Positions 12,415 through 24,135 of a stretch of DNA of 64,000 bases are shown piece by piece. Positions within the stretch are counted from its first letter, which is position 1. Each line of letters starts with the position of its first letter. This DNA is from Siphonodentalium dalli (lineage: Eukaryota; Mollusca; Scaphopoda; Gadilida; Siphonodentaliidae): contig CP136064.1 in assembly GCA_032622095.1 (NCBI GenBank), positions 177,026,247 through 177,090,246 of the forward strand, in the 5' to 3' direction. Position numbers and translations under genes: made by a program. The notes under the pieces are model-generated. The model was not told where the DNA came from, made no database searches, and worked only from the letters and a program-made list of their open reading frames with translations.

Positions 12415-13433
12415 TATAATTACGTGCGCTGGCGCAACAGTATGGCGATCAGACAGATTCGTACGTTGGTGTCACCCTACTCCGTTTCACTCCATGACGT
12501 CACCAAAAACGACGTAAAACCTCGTGGCGTTCTGACATTTTTACTGTGCCGCGTTTTTGCTATGTTTATTTTATGTGTTATTTTCGATTATTTGTTTGTC
12601 GCCGATATCGCCCTTTGTCGGGATTTCCTGTTTCTATATTTAAAACTGGCATGCTCGTAGTGAGCCTCGATTTCGATTTTTTCTCCCAGGTCAAAATACG
12701 TCAGAGTTATGACAAAAATAGACCGACCTACATTTTCTCCATCACAACTCTACATCAAAGAGTCTATAGACTCCTTCGGGACCTACATAGACTCCTTCAT
12801 TTGGGTATTTTTACTTATAATTGGGAAGTTTTATCATTTATGGTTCGTGCGAAGACCTCTTTTTATCGTGCGGGAAAAGAGAGACATTAAACACGCGATT
12901 TCGTAATTCGACGCAATAGGCTGAATAGCCTAACCTTCAGCCGAGTTCCGGGTCAAATACGACGAATGACGTAACACAAAACAAAACGCATTTGTTGACA
13001 CAAACACCGTTTGAAGAGTTTATTATTACATAAAATGATCGTTATGATTAATTATTGATTAATTATTGATATTTATTGTTGCATATTGGCTGCTATCAAT
13101 ATTTACACAAATAGTATTAATTATTTCTTATAATTGCTCCTGTGGTCAACTTTGACTATCGGAAAATGAAAATGAAAATATGCCGCTGAAAAAAATGTAA
13201 TCGATATTAAAGTCTCATCCTTTCGGCAACATGGAATTGGTTTTAATTACTTAAATGATTAATATAGTAATTTGCCTTTTATCTGTGATGAAATGAGAAA
13301 TGGTAATTGTCTTATTTTTTTGTTGTTGCTAACATTAAATTAAATTAAGTAAAATACAGTGAAATTATTTTTTAAATTATTGTTTATTACATTTTTGCGC
13401 ACGTTGGCATCTCTCTGAGTGCATTCTAGTTAC
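12415..13433. other. ~1-kb interruption in the pseudogene (unit 2)
   Basis: This sequence separates ADTDIL from VIILHHIH, which belong side by side. The inverted copy at 26.8 kb has DTDLLVIILHHIH uninterrupted. The minus-strand left edge looks like ATACTG/GTAACT, which could be a 5' splice site, but no AG sits exactly at the other edge. It may be a mutated intron or an insertion. The 114- and 65-residue ORFs inside it have no recognisable domain. Confidence 0.5.
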
Positions 13434-13796
13434 CAGTATATCTGTGTCTGCAGCTCGTACTACGGTATACCGACGGGTATTTCATGATCAACATCCACTA
13501 TGTGTAGACAAACCATTGTGTCTGCCTCCGGATGATCACAATAAGACTTTCCACGGTCTGCTTCTCGACACTGCCATCGACAACAAACTTCACACACTCT
13601 TCGTCAAAGCCAAGGTACACTTCCATGTCGACCAAGACATGTGTGTGGTGTGAAGAAGACCAATCTTGGGCAAAACATCGAGACAGCTGCTTCTTGAAAG
13701 ATGTAGATTTCAATGCTTTTGACACATCTTTAGGGATTAACTGCTCATGACCGGTTATCATGTATGTGACCTGCTCAGCATCTCTGCATTCTCGTT
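13434..13796 (-). pseudogene. PIN-like family pseudogene, middle fragment (unit 2)
   Basis: Nearly identical to the unit 1 fragment at 9893-10255 (MITGHEQLIPKDVSKALKST, then DGSVEKQT, then EADTMVCLH in a shifted frame). The same frameshift occurs in all units, so the gene was already broken before the array expanded. Confidence 0.6.
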
Positions 13797-14637
13797 CACA
13801 GTCCTGAAGCCCGGTTTATTAATTCCTATGTGTGATTTACCTTGATTTCTAGAGTGATTATGAACGATAATTTCATTATCGCGAATTATGTCACTTTAAC
13901 TGGCGCGGTATATAATCATCCTACCTCGTGAATTAATTCATGTCACCAGTTCAATCAGGTGACTATGGGAGACTCGCATATATATATGAGAATGCACTGG
14001 CACATAATCTGTAATGCTGCACAAACGCAGCTCGAGTCACGAAAGGGGTAAATGTCAGCCCTCATTTCAAATTACGTACACACATACACTATAAACAGAT
14101 AACAATTTAGCTATAGCTATAGCTTCATCTCCGGACTTGAAAAAGTGTAATTAGTCAGTCTCCGGGGAATTCGTGACCCAAAGAGAAGTGCATTTACCAA
14201 ACCACTTAAAACCAGGGGAAATTTTATTCGAGATATTCTCCTCTTTGTCGTGTATAATTCGATTGATAGACTGTATAAGATACCAATGTCTGCGTTCAGA
14301 GAATTACCAATGAATTAGAAATACAATTCAAGATCTCGCCCAATTTCGGCGATAAAATCGAATACAGTAGAAACTATACATTGATCAGGAGTATATACCC
14401 AATTCAGCAATCAAAACAGCAACGAAGTAAATTACACATTGTGACTGACATAAAGTAAAATATAGTGTAAACCTGGTTAGAATTCTCGAAATTGGTACCG
14501 AATTAGAAACTCGTAAATAGTCGTCAAAATTAATGTTGATTAAATGAATGCTTATCGTAGATATGTCAGACCTTTATATGAAATTGAGATAATTTGTGGC
14601 AGTCCTTTAATATGCTTTATATTTCGGGAGCCAGGGG

Positions 14638-15195
14638 GGTTTTAATTACACTATCGCGCAGGGAAGGTTTGATGCTCTAGATTTGTTGGCGGTGATAGAC
14701 CATTACGGAAAACCAATTTCTTAAGTTGCGCATTCCTGGCGTTTAGGCCCCCAAAAACCCCAAAAATGACTTTTAATTACACTATCGCGCAAGTCCACCA
14801 TCTTTACATCGAATACTCTATTATGTTCACTGATCATAAAAACACAACTTAAGAACGGAAATATCCTGGCGTATTCAAATAAGAAGGGGTCTTCTAGGGG
14901 GACCCAAAAATGTCAAAATTTCACTTTTAATTACACAACCGCGCAAGTCCACCATTTTTTCCTGGAATAGTCTACTGTATTCACTGATCATAGAAACACA
15001 ACATAAAAACGGAAATTTCCTGGCTTTTTCAAATAAGAAGGGTCTTCTAGGGAGACCCAAAAATGTCAAAATTTCACTTTTATTTACACAATAGCACAAA
15101 TCCACCATTTTTTCCTGGAATAGTCTACTGTATTCACTGATCATAAAAACAAAACTTAAGATCGCAAATTTCCTAGCGTTTTCAAATAAGAAGAG
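14638..15195. repeat. Nested ~153-bp tandem repeats (unit 3)
   Basis: Same subrepeat as in units 1 and 2, with four boundaries marked by TTTTAATTACAC or TTTTATTTACAC and ending at AATAAGAAGAGGTCCATG. Confidence 0.8.
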
Positions 15196-15209
15196 GTCCA
15201 TGTGTGATA

Positions 15210-15973
15210 CAACCCCCCCCCACACATCTATATAAATGTAGTTCTTTGTGTGACAATATATAAGGATTTAGTAACTCAATTTCGTCATCAGTGTCCGAGT
15301 CATCAGCACAATCAGGTACACGCTCATCGTCCGTATCATCATTGCCAAATTCCGGTTGTTCTGGGATTACTGACTCTGGCAGCTGTGGCCCATCGAATCA
15401 GATGATCCTATACGATCCATCAACAAGTTCCCATCCACTGCTGGGATCATTGGGCAGACTGTTATCAACCGTAGCATGCCACATATTAGCCACGTATTTA
15501 TACCTGTCAATTTTCTGACGCACAACAGACTTGGAAGGCGGAATACTACTCCCGTCCAGTCCTTTCAGCTTTGATAACCGTTAGATAACGGTCTGTAATC
15601 ATCCTTAGGCCCAAAAGCTTTCTCGAAACTTTGAATCTGTATTCGTTAATTGGGATGGGTTTGTGGGCACCATATACCGTACATGTATACTTTTCAAGCA
15701 CCTCGTACATTTCTTCTGAAACAAATCATGAGGCCAAGTCTGCAAATGCTTCAGGACATCGATCGTCGTGATCTAGAAGAGCAAAATGGCGTTCCTTGCA
15801 ACAGCGGCCGTATAATCGCACCCGGTGTAGGCGTGAAATTCTGGCAGCGCAGAACATATGGTTTCTCCTATTTCCTCAGACACAGCTGAAATATTAGCGT
15901 AGCGTCTGTTACCACGTCCAGATGTGCCAACGTCTATCCAGATAATAGATTTAACTGTATGTATGTGATGCAA
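15210..15973 (-). pseudogene. PIN-like family pseudogene, C-terminal part (unit 3)
   Basis: Same content as 11665-12414: HHIHTVKSIIW, ALPEFHAYTGCDYTAA, PIPINEYRFKVSRKLLGLRM and an Asp/Glu-rich end, with matching frame breaks. Together with 16993-17355 and 17640-18331 this gives the whole recognisable part of the parental gene, read leftwards. Confidence 0.65.
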
Positions 15974-16992
15974 TATAATTACGTGCGCTGGCGCAACAGT
16001 ATGGCGATCAGACAGATTCGTACGTTGGTGTCACCCTACTCCGTTTCACTCCATGACGTCACCAAAAACGACGTAAAACCTCGTGGCGTTCTGACATTTT
16101 TACTGTGCCGCGTTTTTGCTATGTTTATTTTATGTGTTATTTTCGATTATTTGTTTGTCGCCGATATCGCCATTTGTCGGGATTTCCTGTTTCTATATTT
16201 AAAACTGGCATGCTCGTAGTGAGCCTCGATTTCGATTTTTTCTCCCAGGTCAAAATACGTCAGAGTTATGACAAAAATAGATCGACCTACATTTTCTCCA
16301 TCAGAACTCTACATCAAAGAGTCTATAGACTCCTTCGGGACCTACATAGACTCCTTCATTTGGGTGTTTTTACTTATAATTGGGAAGTTTTATCATTTAT
16401 GGTTCGTGCGAAGACCTCTTTTTATCGTGCGGGAAAAGAGAGACATTAAACACGCGATTTCGTAATTCGACGCAATAGGCTGAATAGCCTAACCTTCAGC
16501 CGAGTTCCGGGTCAAATACGACGAATGACGTAACACAAAACAAAACGCATTTGTTGACACAAACACCGTTTGAAGAGTTTATTATTACATAAAATGATCG
16601 TTATGATTAATTATTGATTAATTATTGATATTTATTGTTGCATATTGGCTGCTATCAATATTTACACAAATAGTATTAATTATTTCTTATAATTGCTCCT
16701 TTGGTCAACTTTGACTATCGGAAAATGAAAATGAAAATATGCCGCTGAAAAAAATGTAATCGATATTAAAGTCTCATCCTTTCGGCAACATGGAATTGGT
16801 TTTAATTACTTAAATGATTAATATAGTAATTTGCCTTTTATCTGTGATGAAATGAGAAATGGTAATTGTCTTCTTTTTTTGTTGTTGCTAACATTAAATT
16901 AAATTAAGTAAAATACAGTGAAATTATTTTTTAAATTATTGTTTATTACATTTTTGCGCACGTTGGCATCTCTCTGAGTGCATTCTAGTTAC
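15974..16992. other. ~1-kb interruption in the pseudogene (unit 3)
   Basis: Collinear copy of the unit 2 interruption at 12415-13433 with scattered substitutions. It is absent from the inverted copy at 26.8 kb. Confidence 0.5.
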
Positions 16993-17355
16993 CAGTATAT
17001 CTGTGTCTGCAGCTCGTACTACGGTATACCGACGGGTATTTCATTATCAACATCCACTATGTGTAGACAAACCATTGTGTCTGCCTCCGGATGATCACAA
17101 TAAGACTTTCCACGGTCTGCTTCTCGACACTGCCATCGACAACAAACTTCACACACTCTTCGTCAAAGCCAAGGTACACTTCCATGTCGACCAAGACATG
17201 TGTGTGGTGTGAAGAAGACCAATCTTGGGCAAAACATCGAGACAGCTGCTTCTTGAAAGATGTAGATTTCAATGCTTTTGACACATCTTTAGGGATTAAC
17301 TTCTCAGGACCGGTTATCATGTATGTGACCTGCTCAGCATCTCTGCGTTCTCGTC
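16993..17355 (-). pseudogene. PIN-like family pseudogene, middle fragment (unit 3)
   Basis: It encodes MITGPEKLIPKDVSKALKST, the SSHHTHVLVDMEVY and VKFVVDGSVEKQT blocks, and the frameshifted EADTMVCLH. It differs from unit 2 by a 5-base deletion near 17355. It is separated from the upstream exon-like part (17641 and beyond) by about 285 bp that contain the array boundary. Confidence 0.6.
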
Positions 17356-17640
17356 CTGAAGCCCGGTTTATTAATTCCTATGTGTGATTTACCTTGATTT
17401 CTCGAGTAATTATGAGCGATAATTTCATTATCGCGAATTATGTCACTTTAACTGGCGCGTTATATAATCATCCCTACCTCGTGAATTAATTCATGTCACC
17501 AGTTCAATCAGGTGACTATTTACTATTTATTTAAAAGAAATTAGTATATTTGATCTGGGTCCTGTTTCATGAAAGCAACTTATGACATAGTTGGGACTTA
17601 AGATGGTCATAAGTTCAAACTTCACAGTACTTGATGGAAG
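17356..17640. other. Interruption containing the right boundary of the array
   Basis: Minus-strand coding similarity stops at VEPSIK (17641) and resumes with the CRDAEQ region at 17355. The inverted copy at 26575 has no such gap (PPINDSERECR). The gap starts next to GGGCTTCAG on the minus strand (possible 3' splice site) and contains the end of unit 3. From 17557 it carries TCCTGTTTCATGAAAGCAAC and small foldback motifs. Intron versus insertion is unresolved. Confidence 0.45.
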
Positions 17641-18331
17641 GTTCCACGTATGTGTCGAACACCACTTCGATTCGTTTGGACTTTAGGTTTAATAACACGA
17701 CACGGGACAGTTCATCATATGTCGGGGGTAAAGCCGGCGGTAGGCCTTGCAACAGGAAATTGCCATCTACGATGTGAGCATCTACGACTTCTGGAGCCCC
17801 ATGGTCAATGACCTTCCCTCGAGCAATGAGAATAATGAACTCTTGTCCGTGTGAGCCATTGTACTGTCAGTCTTGCAGATAGAGAGTGATACCGATGTCA
17901 ATGGGAATTGAAGGAGGAATTCTATGTCAACTTCACGTTTAGTTGCAAGGATTGCTATTCTTCCCAGCATATCCCTCGTGTAGTGGAGCTCTTTAACAAC
18001 AGGGTTTTTGGGCCCTCCGATTTGTCGCGCCCTTGTTTGAGAAGGTTTTCAGTTTATGTCTGGAGATCGGTCTCTCAAAGGGATCTGGATCACCCGTACA
18101 GTCCTTCACGAAATCGTGCTGGAGTGTGACAAAGGGAAGTAGAGCCGCACTCATCAGCGCTGCATTTGAATTATGTGGACTACATACAACTAATGATGTT
18201 CGAGCTGAACTGACTGACAGTAGGATTAATCGTGACAATGATGATCCCAGCAAGCTTCTCATTTGTATACAGGCTAACGCAAATCCATTTACTCTGGAAA
18301 CAGACGCCCTCTTGAACACAAATACAGGCAA
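17640..18331 (-). pseudogene. PIN-like family pseudogene, N-terminal part (single copy)
   Basis: Read leftwards in three frames. The first piece is VTLQHDFVKDCTGDPDPFER and PISRHKLKTFSNKG, the next is LGRIAILATKREVDIEFLLQ then FPLTSVSLS and MAHTDKSSLFSLLEG. The last is VDAHIVDGNFLLQGLP followed by PALPPTYDELSRVVLLNL and KSKRIEVVFDTYVEPSIK. The pattern VDGNxLL...TY...VVFDTYxxxSIK resembles the N-terminal acidic motif region of FEN/PIN nucleases. I recognise the family as a widespread uncharacterised invertebrate protein; the nuclease fold is my inference. Frameshifts near 17780 and 17990 break it. Confidence 0.6.
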
Positions 18332-18334
18332 ATG

Positions 18335-19423
18335 TGCCAGACTGAATTTAGCTATTCCTTATTAACAATAAAGAAAGTTGGCAAACAGAAGCATGACGAT
18401 TTAACCATGTTAAAGTAGCCGTCGCGAAGTTCGTATTTTACCCATTTCCCCGCTTATTAGACCAACAGAGTCGTTCTGAGAACGAAATTAATCGTCCCAA
18501 GATTAGCCGCTATCGATTCGCATTCCAGGAAACCCCCCTGGCATGAGCACAGCAGTAAACGCGAACTGCAGATTGGGTGTAATTTATTTTTGACCCGTGA
18601 CGTCATTAATCACCTTGCGGCATTCTGTTGACATTGTGTTATCGAAATCGGTTTCTGCGTGGTTTTGTTTTAGTTCACAAACATGTTTCGTTTTCGTTGG
18701 AAATCGTGAATTCGGAATGTATTTATGTGTGTAATAAAATATTAAATAATACGACATGAATTATTCGCGTGGTCAAAAAACTCCGGAGTAAATTCGTACA
18801 TATTTGGACGAAGTTCGTGTGTCACTGTGACTGTCAGAATAGGACCACAGCAGATCATGCCATGAATCATGCCATGAATCTTTATTAACTTTCAACTTGT
18901 TGATATGAAATGCATGGGATACGTGACCGCTTTCGCAGATTTCTGCTTTCAAGTCCCACAAGAAGAGTACTAATTACGTTTCTGGCTGAACTATCAGAAG
19001 GGCTTCTTGGGTGGCTATGCTGTCTACGTATCTGCATGTATCATCTTTGTGAAAATGATTTTAATATGATCAAACAGTGAAATACAGATCTATACAGTAT
19101 ACCATGGCTTCTTCCATTCGTTGAGTTGAAAAAGTAAATACTGGAGTGTTATTACGCTGAATAATATAATATCTATGTTCAGGGTAAACACACCAGCCCC
19201 TCCCAAAATGGGCCGCATCCTCAGCATTGTATGGGGTTCAAGTTTTTTTTCTCCAATTTTCCTCTGACTCATTCTTTTTTATTATAATATACAAAAATGT
19301 GACAACAATAAGGACCATAAAAAACGTTTGCTTTAAAAATAGTGAACCAAAATCATTATTTTATCATTTTATGCAGATTAGTTCCATACATCACCTTCTC
19401 ATGAGAAGTCTATTTCTTGCCAT
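18335..19423. other. No feature seen
   Basis: AT-rich sequence with short ORFs only. A small direct duplication (CATGCCATGAATC twice near 18856-18880) is the only local structure noted. Confidence 0.4.
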
Positions 19424-19770
19424 TTCATGACTATAAAGCAAAATAATCAATAAAACCCCCAAGATGATTATTTGTCATGTAGGTCCTGGACTTCTTCCCT
19501 TCCTAGCCTGGATATCTTACCCCCACCCAAACCCTGACTCAAACAACATTTTCTCGGAAGAAGTTAATTTCTCATTGTTTCGTGACTATATAAAGCAAAA
19601 TAAGCAATAAAACCATGATTTTTCTCAAGTAGGCGCTGGTGTTGGGGGGGGGGGGCTACATCATGTTCTGGAATCTTCGTTTCATGACTTTATAAAGCAA
19701 AATAAGCAATGAAACCATGAGACAATTTTTTGTCATGTAGGTGCTGGGTTGTGGTTAGCTATCCAGACCT
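19424..19770 (+). repeat. ~100-165-bp satellite-like repeats, + orientation
   Basis: The anchor TTTCATGACTATATAAAGCA followed by AAATAAGCAATAAAACCATG recurs at about 19424, 19578 and 19680, each followed by TGTCATGTAGGTGCTGG-like sequence and C/G-rich runs. Copies are diverged. Confidence 0.65.
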
Positions 19771-20596
19771 GGACATTTGAAAGAATGAAATTAAATAAAA
19801 ACAAATTTAAATCTCAAGTCATTTTTCTCGCCATTTCAGGATCAAATAATCAAATAATCAAAATATGTCGCTTGGAAAAAAATATATTTTAATAAAAAAA
19901 AAAAGGGAATTATAAAAAAAAACAAAGTTAAATATCAAACAATTTGGCCATTCCAGAGTCAAACGTTATCAAATGAATGAAATTATTTTCAGTCATATAT
20001 GGGAGATGAAGATTAGGGAGATACATTGTAACAAACTATTAAGATTTCATTAATTTATTCATGGATTTCTCCAGCTCGGGCAAACGAAAGCCCCTGTAAT
20101 TTCCACCATCATTTGGGAAAGCATACTGAAATTACTGATGCCATTCACAACACACGATGGAAGAGGTCTGCAGTTATGCAAACCATGGTAGCCATAGCAC
20201 CACCGAATAAACTGTCTATGCGATATGCCTGTATTTGTTGTGCAGAGGTCCATTAAACGGATGACTATACTATTGCTGGTATCCTAACCATGCAACTTCA
20301 AGTAGCCATGGGTCCAGGCACACACTCCTGAAGGGGACAGTCTCTGTGATACACTTGAAGTGTCCTTCTTCCTATGAAATCGCTTTTGTCACTTCCTTTA
20401 GCTTGGTCTCAACTTTTTCAATCTCATGGCAACATCTGCACTCACAGGTACATTGTAGTCTCCATCACATACATAGGTGCATGCACACCTGAAATGACAA
20501 GGGAAATACATTTATTATGGAACAACTCAGAGTTAACATTCAATTCCTCAATTTTGTTGATGCAAACTTTGACAAATTTGTAACAAACTCGACATA

Positions 20597-20793
20597 CAGT
20601 AATGCCCTAAATAATCGACCCCTTAACCACATCAGAATGATAGGTATAGTTTCAGGATTCAGTTTGAAATATGGCTTGTGGAAATTCATCGGAAAGCTCT
20701 CATGAAGGCAACAAGTCATATTTCGGACTAAATCCTGAAAAGTTACCCACAGTTCTGCTGTGGTTAAGGGGTTGAATGTTTAGGTCATTGCTG
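20597..20793. mobile_element. Hairpin MITE, Tc1/mariner type, flanked by TA
   Basis: The left end CAGTAATGCCCTAAATAATC is mirrored by TTTAGGTCATTGCTG at the right. The whole 197 bp folds back on itself (CCCCTTAACCACA pairs with TGTGGTTAAGGGG, and the inner arms also match). TA is present directly outside both ends (20595-20596, 20794-20795), as expected for a Tc1/mariner-family TA duplication. No ORF. Confidence 0.78.
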
Positions 20794-21099
20794 TATGTTC
20801 TGATGAATGACAGTGGGCATGCGTCTGTCCGTCCACTTGTTCTCATGGATACATGCATCTTGGATAAGTTCCGCACAAATTTGTTATCAGAAGTTATACC
20901 TGCTGAATTGTTTACCAGGTATCTATTTCATTATCCAGTTTTGTTAATATCCTGTTTTAAAGATTCACAGCTTATACTATAGTAGTTTGTTTACCTGGTG
21001 TACATGATATCTCCCCCAGTGCATCCCCCCTTTTTACTATTTTCAGTCTGTCAAATGCTCACACCCACCGAGAATTCAACATACGACAAAATATAAATG

Positions 21100-21500
21100 T
21101 ACACGTATTAATTTATTGCTTATTTATTTTTATATTATAGTCATTAAATGGCGATAAATTAACATGTTACAAGTTGTTTGAGTCAGGGTTTGGGTGGAGA
21201 GGGGGGAATTAGATACCCAGGTCTGAATATCCCCCACACCCAGCATCTACATAAGAGTATATGACAAAAATAAACTAATTATTTTATTGCTTATATTGCC
21301 CTATAATGCTATATATCCATTAAAATTTTGATTGAGTCAGGATTTGGGTTGGGAGAAATTACACAGGCCTGAATATCCCTCCCCCACAAAAGAAACCAGC
21401 AGCTGCATATGAGACAAAAATATCTTATTATTTATCACTTACATTTACCGGTATATCGCTTTATATAGTCATGAAATGGCGAGAAATTAAAATTAATCGA
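21100..21500 (-). repeat. Satellite-like repeats, inverted orientation
   Basis: These are the same anchors as at 19.4-19.8 kb on the opposite strand: TTTATTGCTTATTTAT... TATAGTCATTAAATGGCG at 21113, with related copies near 21285 and 21430. They are separated by TGAGTCAGGGTTTGGGTGG and CCAGGTCTGAATATC blocks. Confidence 0.6.
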
Positions 21501-21559
21501 GAAAAATTTCATTGAGTCAGGGTTTGGGGTGGGAGGGGGGAATACCAAGGCTTGAGTAT

Positions 21560-21755
21560 CTCTCGCCTTTTCATGAGTGTATGAAGCAAAATAAGCAACT
21601 TATAAAATAATAAATTCATTTTTGTCATAAGTAGCTGCTCGGTTGGGGAGTGGGGGCGATAATAAACCCGGGTATCTTTCTCCTGCCCCAAATACTGACT
21701 TAAACTTCTTGGAAAGTTAATTTCTTTCCGTTTCATGACTATATATTCAGAAATA
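21560..21755 (+). repeat. Satellite-like repeats, + orientation again
   Basis: GAAGCAAAATAAGCAACTTA, TTTTTGTCATAAGTAGCTG, CCCAAATACTGACTTAAAC and TTTCATGACTATATA repeat the module of 19.4-19.8 kb in its original orientation. The block abuts the left side of the 3.1-kb TIR element. Confidence 0.55.
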
Positions 21756-21921
21756 GCATACATTGGCATGTATAGACTAAGTTTTCTCAGTCCACAACAG
21801 CTTGGGAAATTGGTTGGGTTGATGCTGTTTTGGACCGAGAATCCGAGATGCCCCCTGTTGCTCTTCTATACCAGTACCGTAACAGATTTTCATTCAAAAG
21901 ACATACTACATGTACATGTAT

Positions 21922-22227
21922 CACAGGAGCTTGGAATTTGGTCAAAACCACTCTTTTATTGGCGGAACCACCACCGGGACCAAATGTCACGGAAGGAACG
22001 AAACAGAAAATTGTTGCCACCTATTTTGAACTCAACTGTATTCCTACAAAAAATATATTTTCACTAAAAACTTTTGGTACCTCTTACACCTTAGATGCCA
22101 ATCTGCAACATTCCATAGGTATATTTTTCCAGTTCTTCGAAAACCTCACTTTATTTCGGTAATGTATTGTAAATTCACCAACGAACACAAATCTGCGACA
22201 CCTACATCACCCGTTCTAGAATCTGAG
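21922..22227 (+). repeat. Left terminal inverted repeat
   Basis: 306 bp matching 24720-25025 in reverse complement with about 98% identity by eye. An open frame through the repeat (KIVATYFELNCIPTKNIFSL) exists only because both arms are the same; I see no domain. Confidence 0.85.
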
Positions 22228-22379
22228 TAGCGGAACTGGTACCAAAATATGCGGAAACTTTAAAACTATGATCCGGAGATGGATAGCATGAAAGTACCGT
22301 TTATAATTTCGAACATAGCTGCTGATTACATGTTTATTACATGACCGTACCGATGCACTGATCATCATGAACTTTTTGA

Positions 22380-23000
22380 TGGATGATAACATTGGCGTCT
22401 AGATGGGAACGAATTATTTTGGGCTCATTTGCATAAAAACATGGCCACTGGCAGCCATCGTGGATTTAAGTGATAATACTAGATAAATCTTAATCAATTA
22501 CACAGCCTAGAGCCTGTGTCGATGCTCCTATATCATCACGAAATTGTTCATCGATCATGACATTGATATATAGACGACACCGAGTCATTTTGGGCTTATT
22601 TGCATGAAAAAAATGGTCGCCAACAGCCATCTTGGATTTCAAAATTGCATCATTTAGCACCGTGGGCAAGAGGTCGCAGTGTTGGTCCGATCATAATTAA
22701 ATTTGTCACGGAGGTTGACATTGACATATAGATGGGAACGAGTCATTTTGTTGTGAATTCTCAAAGAAACATGGCCGCCGTCGGATTTCAGCGACAACAC
22801 CGCATATATAATTAAATCAATAACACTGTCTAGAGCCTAGGCCTATGTCGATGAACCGATCATCGTTAAATTGTTCATGGGTCATGACATTGGTATCGAA
22901 ATGAGAACGAATCATTGCTAGAGACTGTAACATTGGTGCGATCGTCGTGTAATTAGTCATAGAAACATGGCCGCCGTCGGATTTCAGCCACTCGTTTCAT
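22380..23000 (+). repeat. Four degenerate ~165-bp tandem repeats inside the 3.1-kb element
   Basis: The module CATTG(A/G)(C/T)ATATAGATGGGAACGA, GTCATTTTGGGCT, CATTTGCAT, then ATGGCCGCC and TCGGATTTCAGC recurs with starts near 22388, 22560, 22712 and 22880. Divergence is substantial. Confidence 0.6.
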
Positions 23001-23028
23001 CGACCATGAAAGTTACGCCGATGGGGTC

Positions 23029-23476
23029 ATTGTCACAAGACTCCGGTCAGTGACGGTCACATTCGTAGCCAGTGTAGCCAGCTTATTTCACCGGCGATCA
23101 CATTCGTAGTCAGCTTTTCTAATTCGTGGTTTATATTGCCCGAAATATGACGTCATCACGTTCGTGACTAAAATGTCGACGTCATGCTCCAAAACTGACT
23201 TCGTTTATCAACTTATATTGGAATATAATTCGAGCATTCCAACGACATTGATCCGAAACATCAGGTTATAAATGAACTTATATCAAAACTAAATTCAAGT
23301 TGTTTTCATCCATCAACTCAGAAAAATTAGATTAACCTGATCGTGTTCATTGAGGCTCGCCTGAATATGAAAAGCTGGCTACAAATGTGATCGCCATAGA
23401 AAAGCTGGCTACATTTGTGATCGATTAAAAAACCTGGCTACGAATGTGATCGGATCGCGGAGCCTTGTGACAATAT
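23029..23476. mobile_element. Nested MITE-like foldback element
   Basis: The ends ATTGTCACAAGACTCCG and CGGAGCCTTGTGACAAT are inverted. Inside each arm GATCACATTCGTAGCCAG-type units occur two to three times on the left and as CTGGCTACAAATGTGATCG-type units on the right. No coding capacity. Confidence 0.65.
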
Positions 23477-23564
23477 TTTTTGGGTATTTTTGATTTTGAG
23501 AAAAACAATGCCGATGGTGGCTAGCTGTCTTGAATTTAAAAATTGAATTTCCAATTCATGAGCA

Positions 23565-24135
23565 CAGGCTATATAATCATATGCATAAAGCCATTCTTTG
23601 ATAGTTTTGGTGCTGATTCGTTACGACACACGAGTCACGAATACTATTTATAGATCCTGGTACCGGTACGATTGACAATACTTATAGTTGCTTATTAAAT
23701 AAAATTTATGTTAGCGAGTTTATAACTAACTCAAATTTATAAACTAGTTATTCGGTAAACCAGTTTGTATTATATACAACTTGCAAACGCACAAATAAAA
23801 CGTATACTGTGAAGAATACGCAGGTTAATTTTGTGTTCTTACATTAAAGAATCTTATTACATTTTGTTACTGTATTTGGCATATTAATGGCGAGTTTTTG
23901 TACCCTACATTGACAAATTTGAATTTCGCGAAACTAAACACTCGTTCTATATATGCATGGCCAATATCGTTACCTAACTCAAGAAAAATGTCTTCTCTCA
24001 TCAACTAAGACATATATTTGTTCGTCAGAACTAGTAAAAAACAGCATTTGATGTGGAAATAATTAAGATATTCTGGCAACGAATCTGCACCAAAAACGCA
24101 CAAAGGAATCGCTTCATGCATAGGCATATATACCA
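23565..24135. repeat. ~60-bp inverted repeat inside the 3.1-kb element
   Basis: TTTTGGTGCTGATTCGTTACG near 23605 and ATATGCATAAAGCC near 23579 are found inverted at 24075-24125 (GGCAACGAATCTGCACCAAA and GGAATCGCTTCATGCATAGG). The loop is about 430 bp of AT-rich sequence. Confidence 0.55.

Larger units (their letters stand above)
10427..13966. repeat. Tandem array unit 2 (full, ~3.54 kb)
   Basis: A full-length unit in head-to-tail orientation with unit 3. Corresponding landmarks lie 3541-3559 bp apart (for example the stretch starting TGTCTGCAGCTCGTACTACG at 9905, 13446 and 17005). It contains, on +, a common left block, the 153-bp nested repeats, the C-terminal part of a minus-strand pseudogene, a ~1-kb interruption and the middle part of the same pseudogene. 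Confidence 0.9.
13967..17519. repeat. Tandem array unit 3 (full, ~3.55 kb)
   Basis: It is collinear with unit 2, with few substitutions and small indels. After GGTGACT at its right end the repeat stops and unique sequence begins. Beyond that, from 17640, lies the 5' part of the same pseudogene, present once only. Unit 3 is therefore the one still joined to the original locus. Confidence 0.88.

Noticed and set aside
12546..12890. 114-codon ORF duplicated at 16105-16449
   Set aside because: It is duplicated only because the whole 3.5-kb unit is duplicated; an overlapping 65-codon ORF in another frame is equally conserved and no motif is seen.
21830..22162. 110-codon ORF conserved between two places (also 24784-25071)
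   Set aside because: The two frames are the same terminal inverted repeat read twice, so the apparent conservation is DNA-level, not protein-level. Flanking residues differ and no domain is visible.
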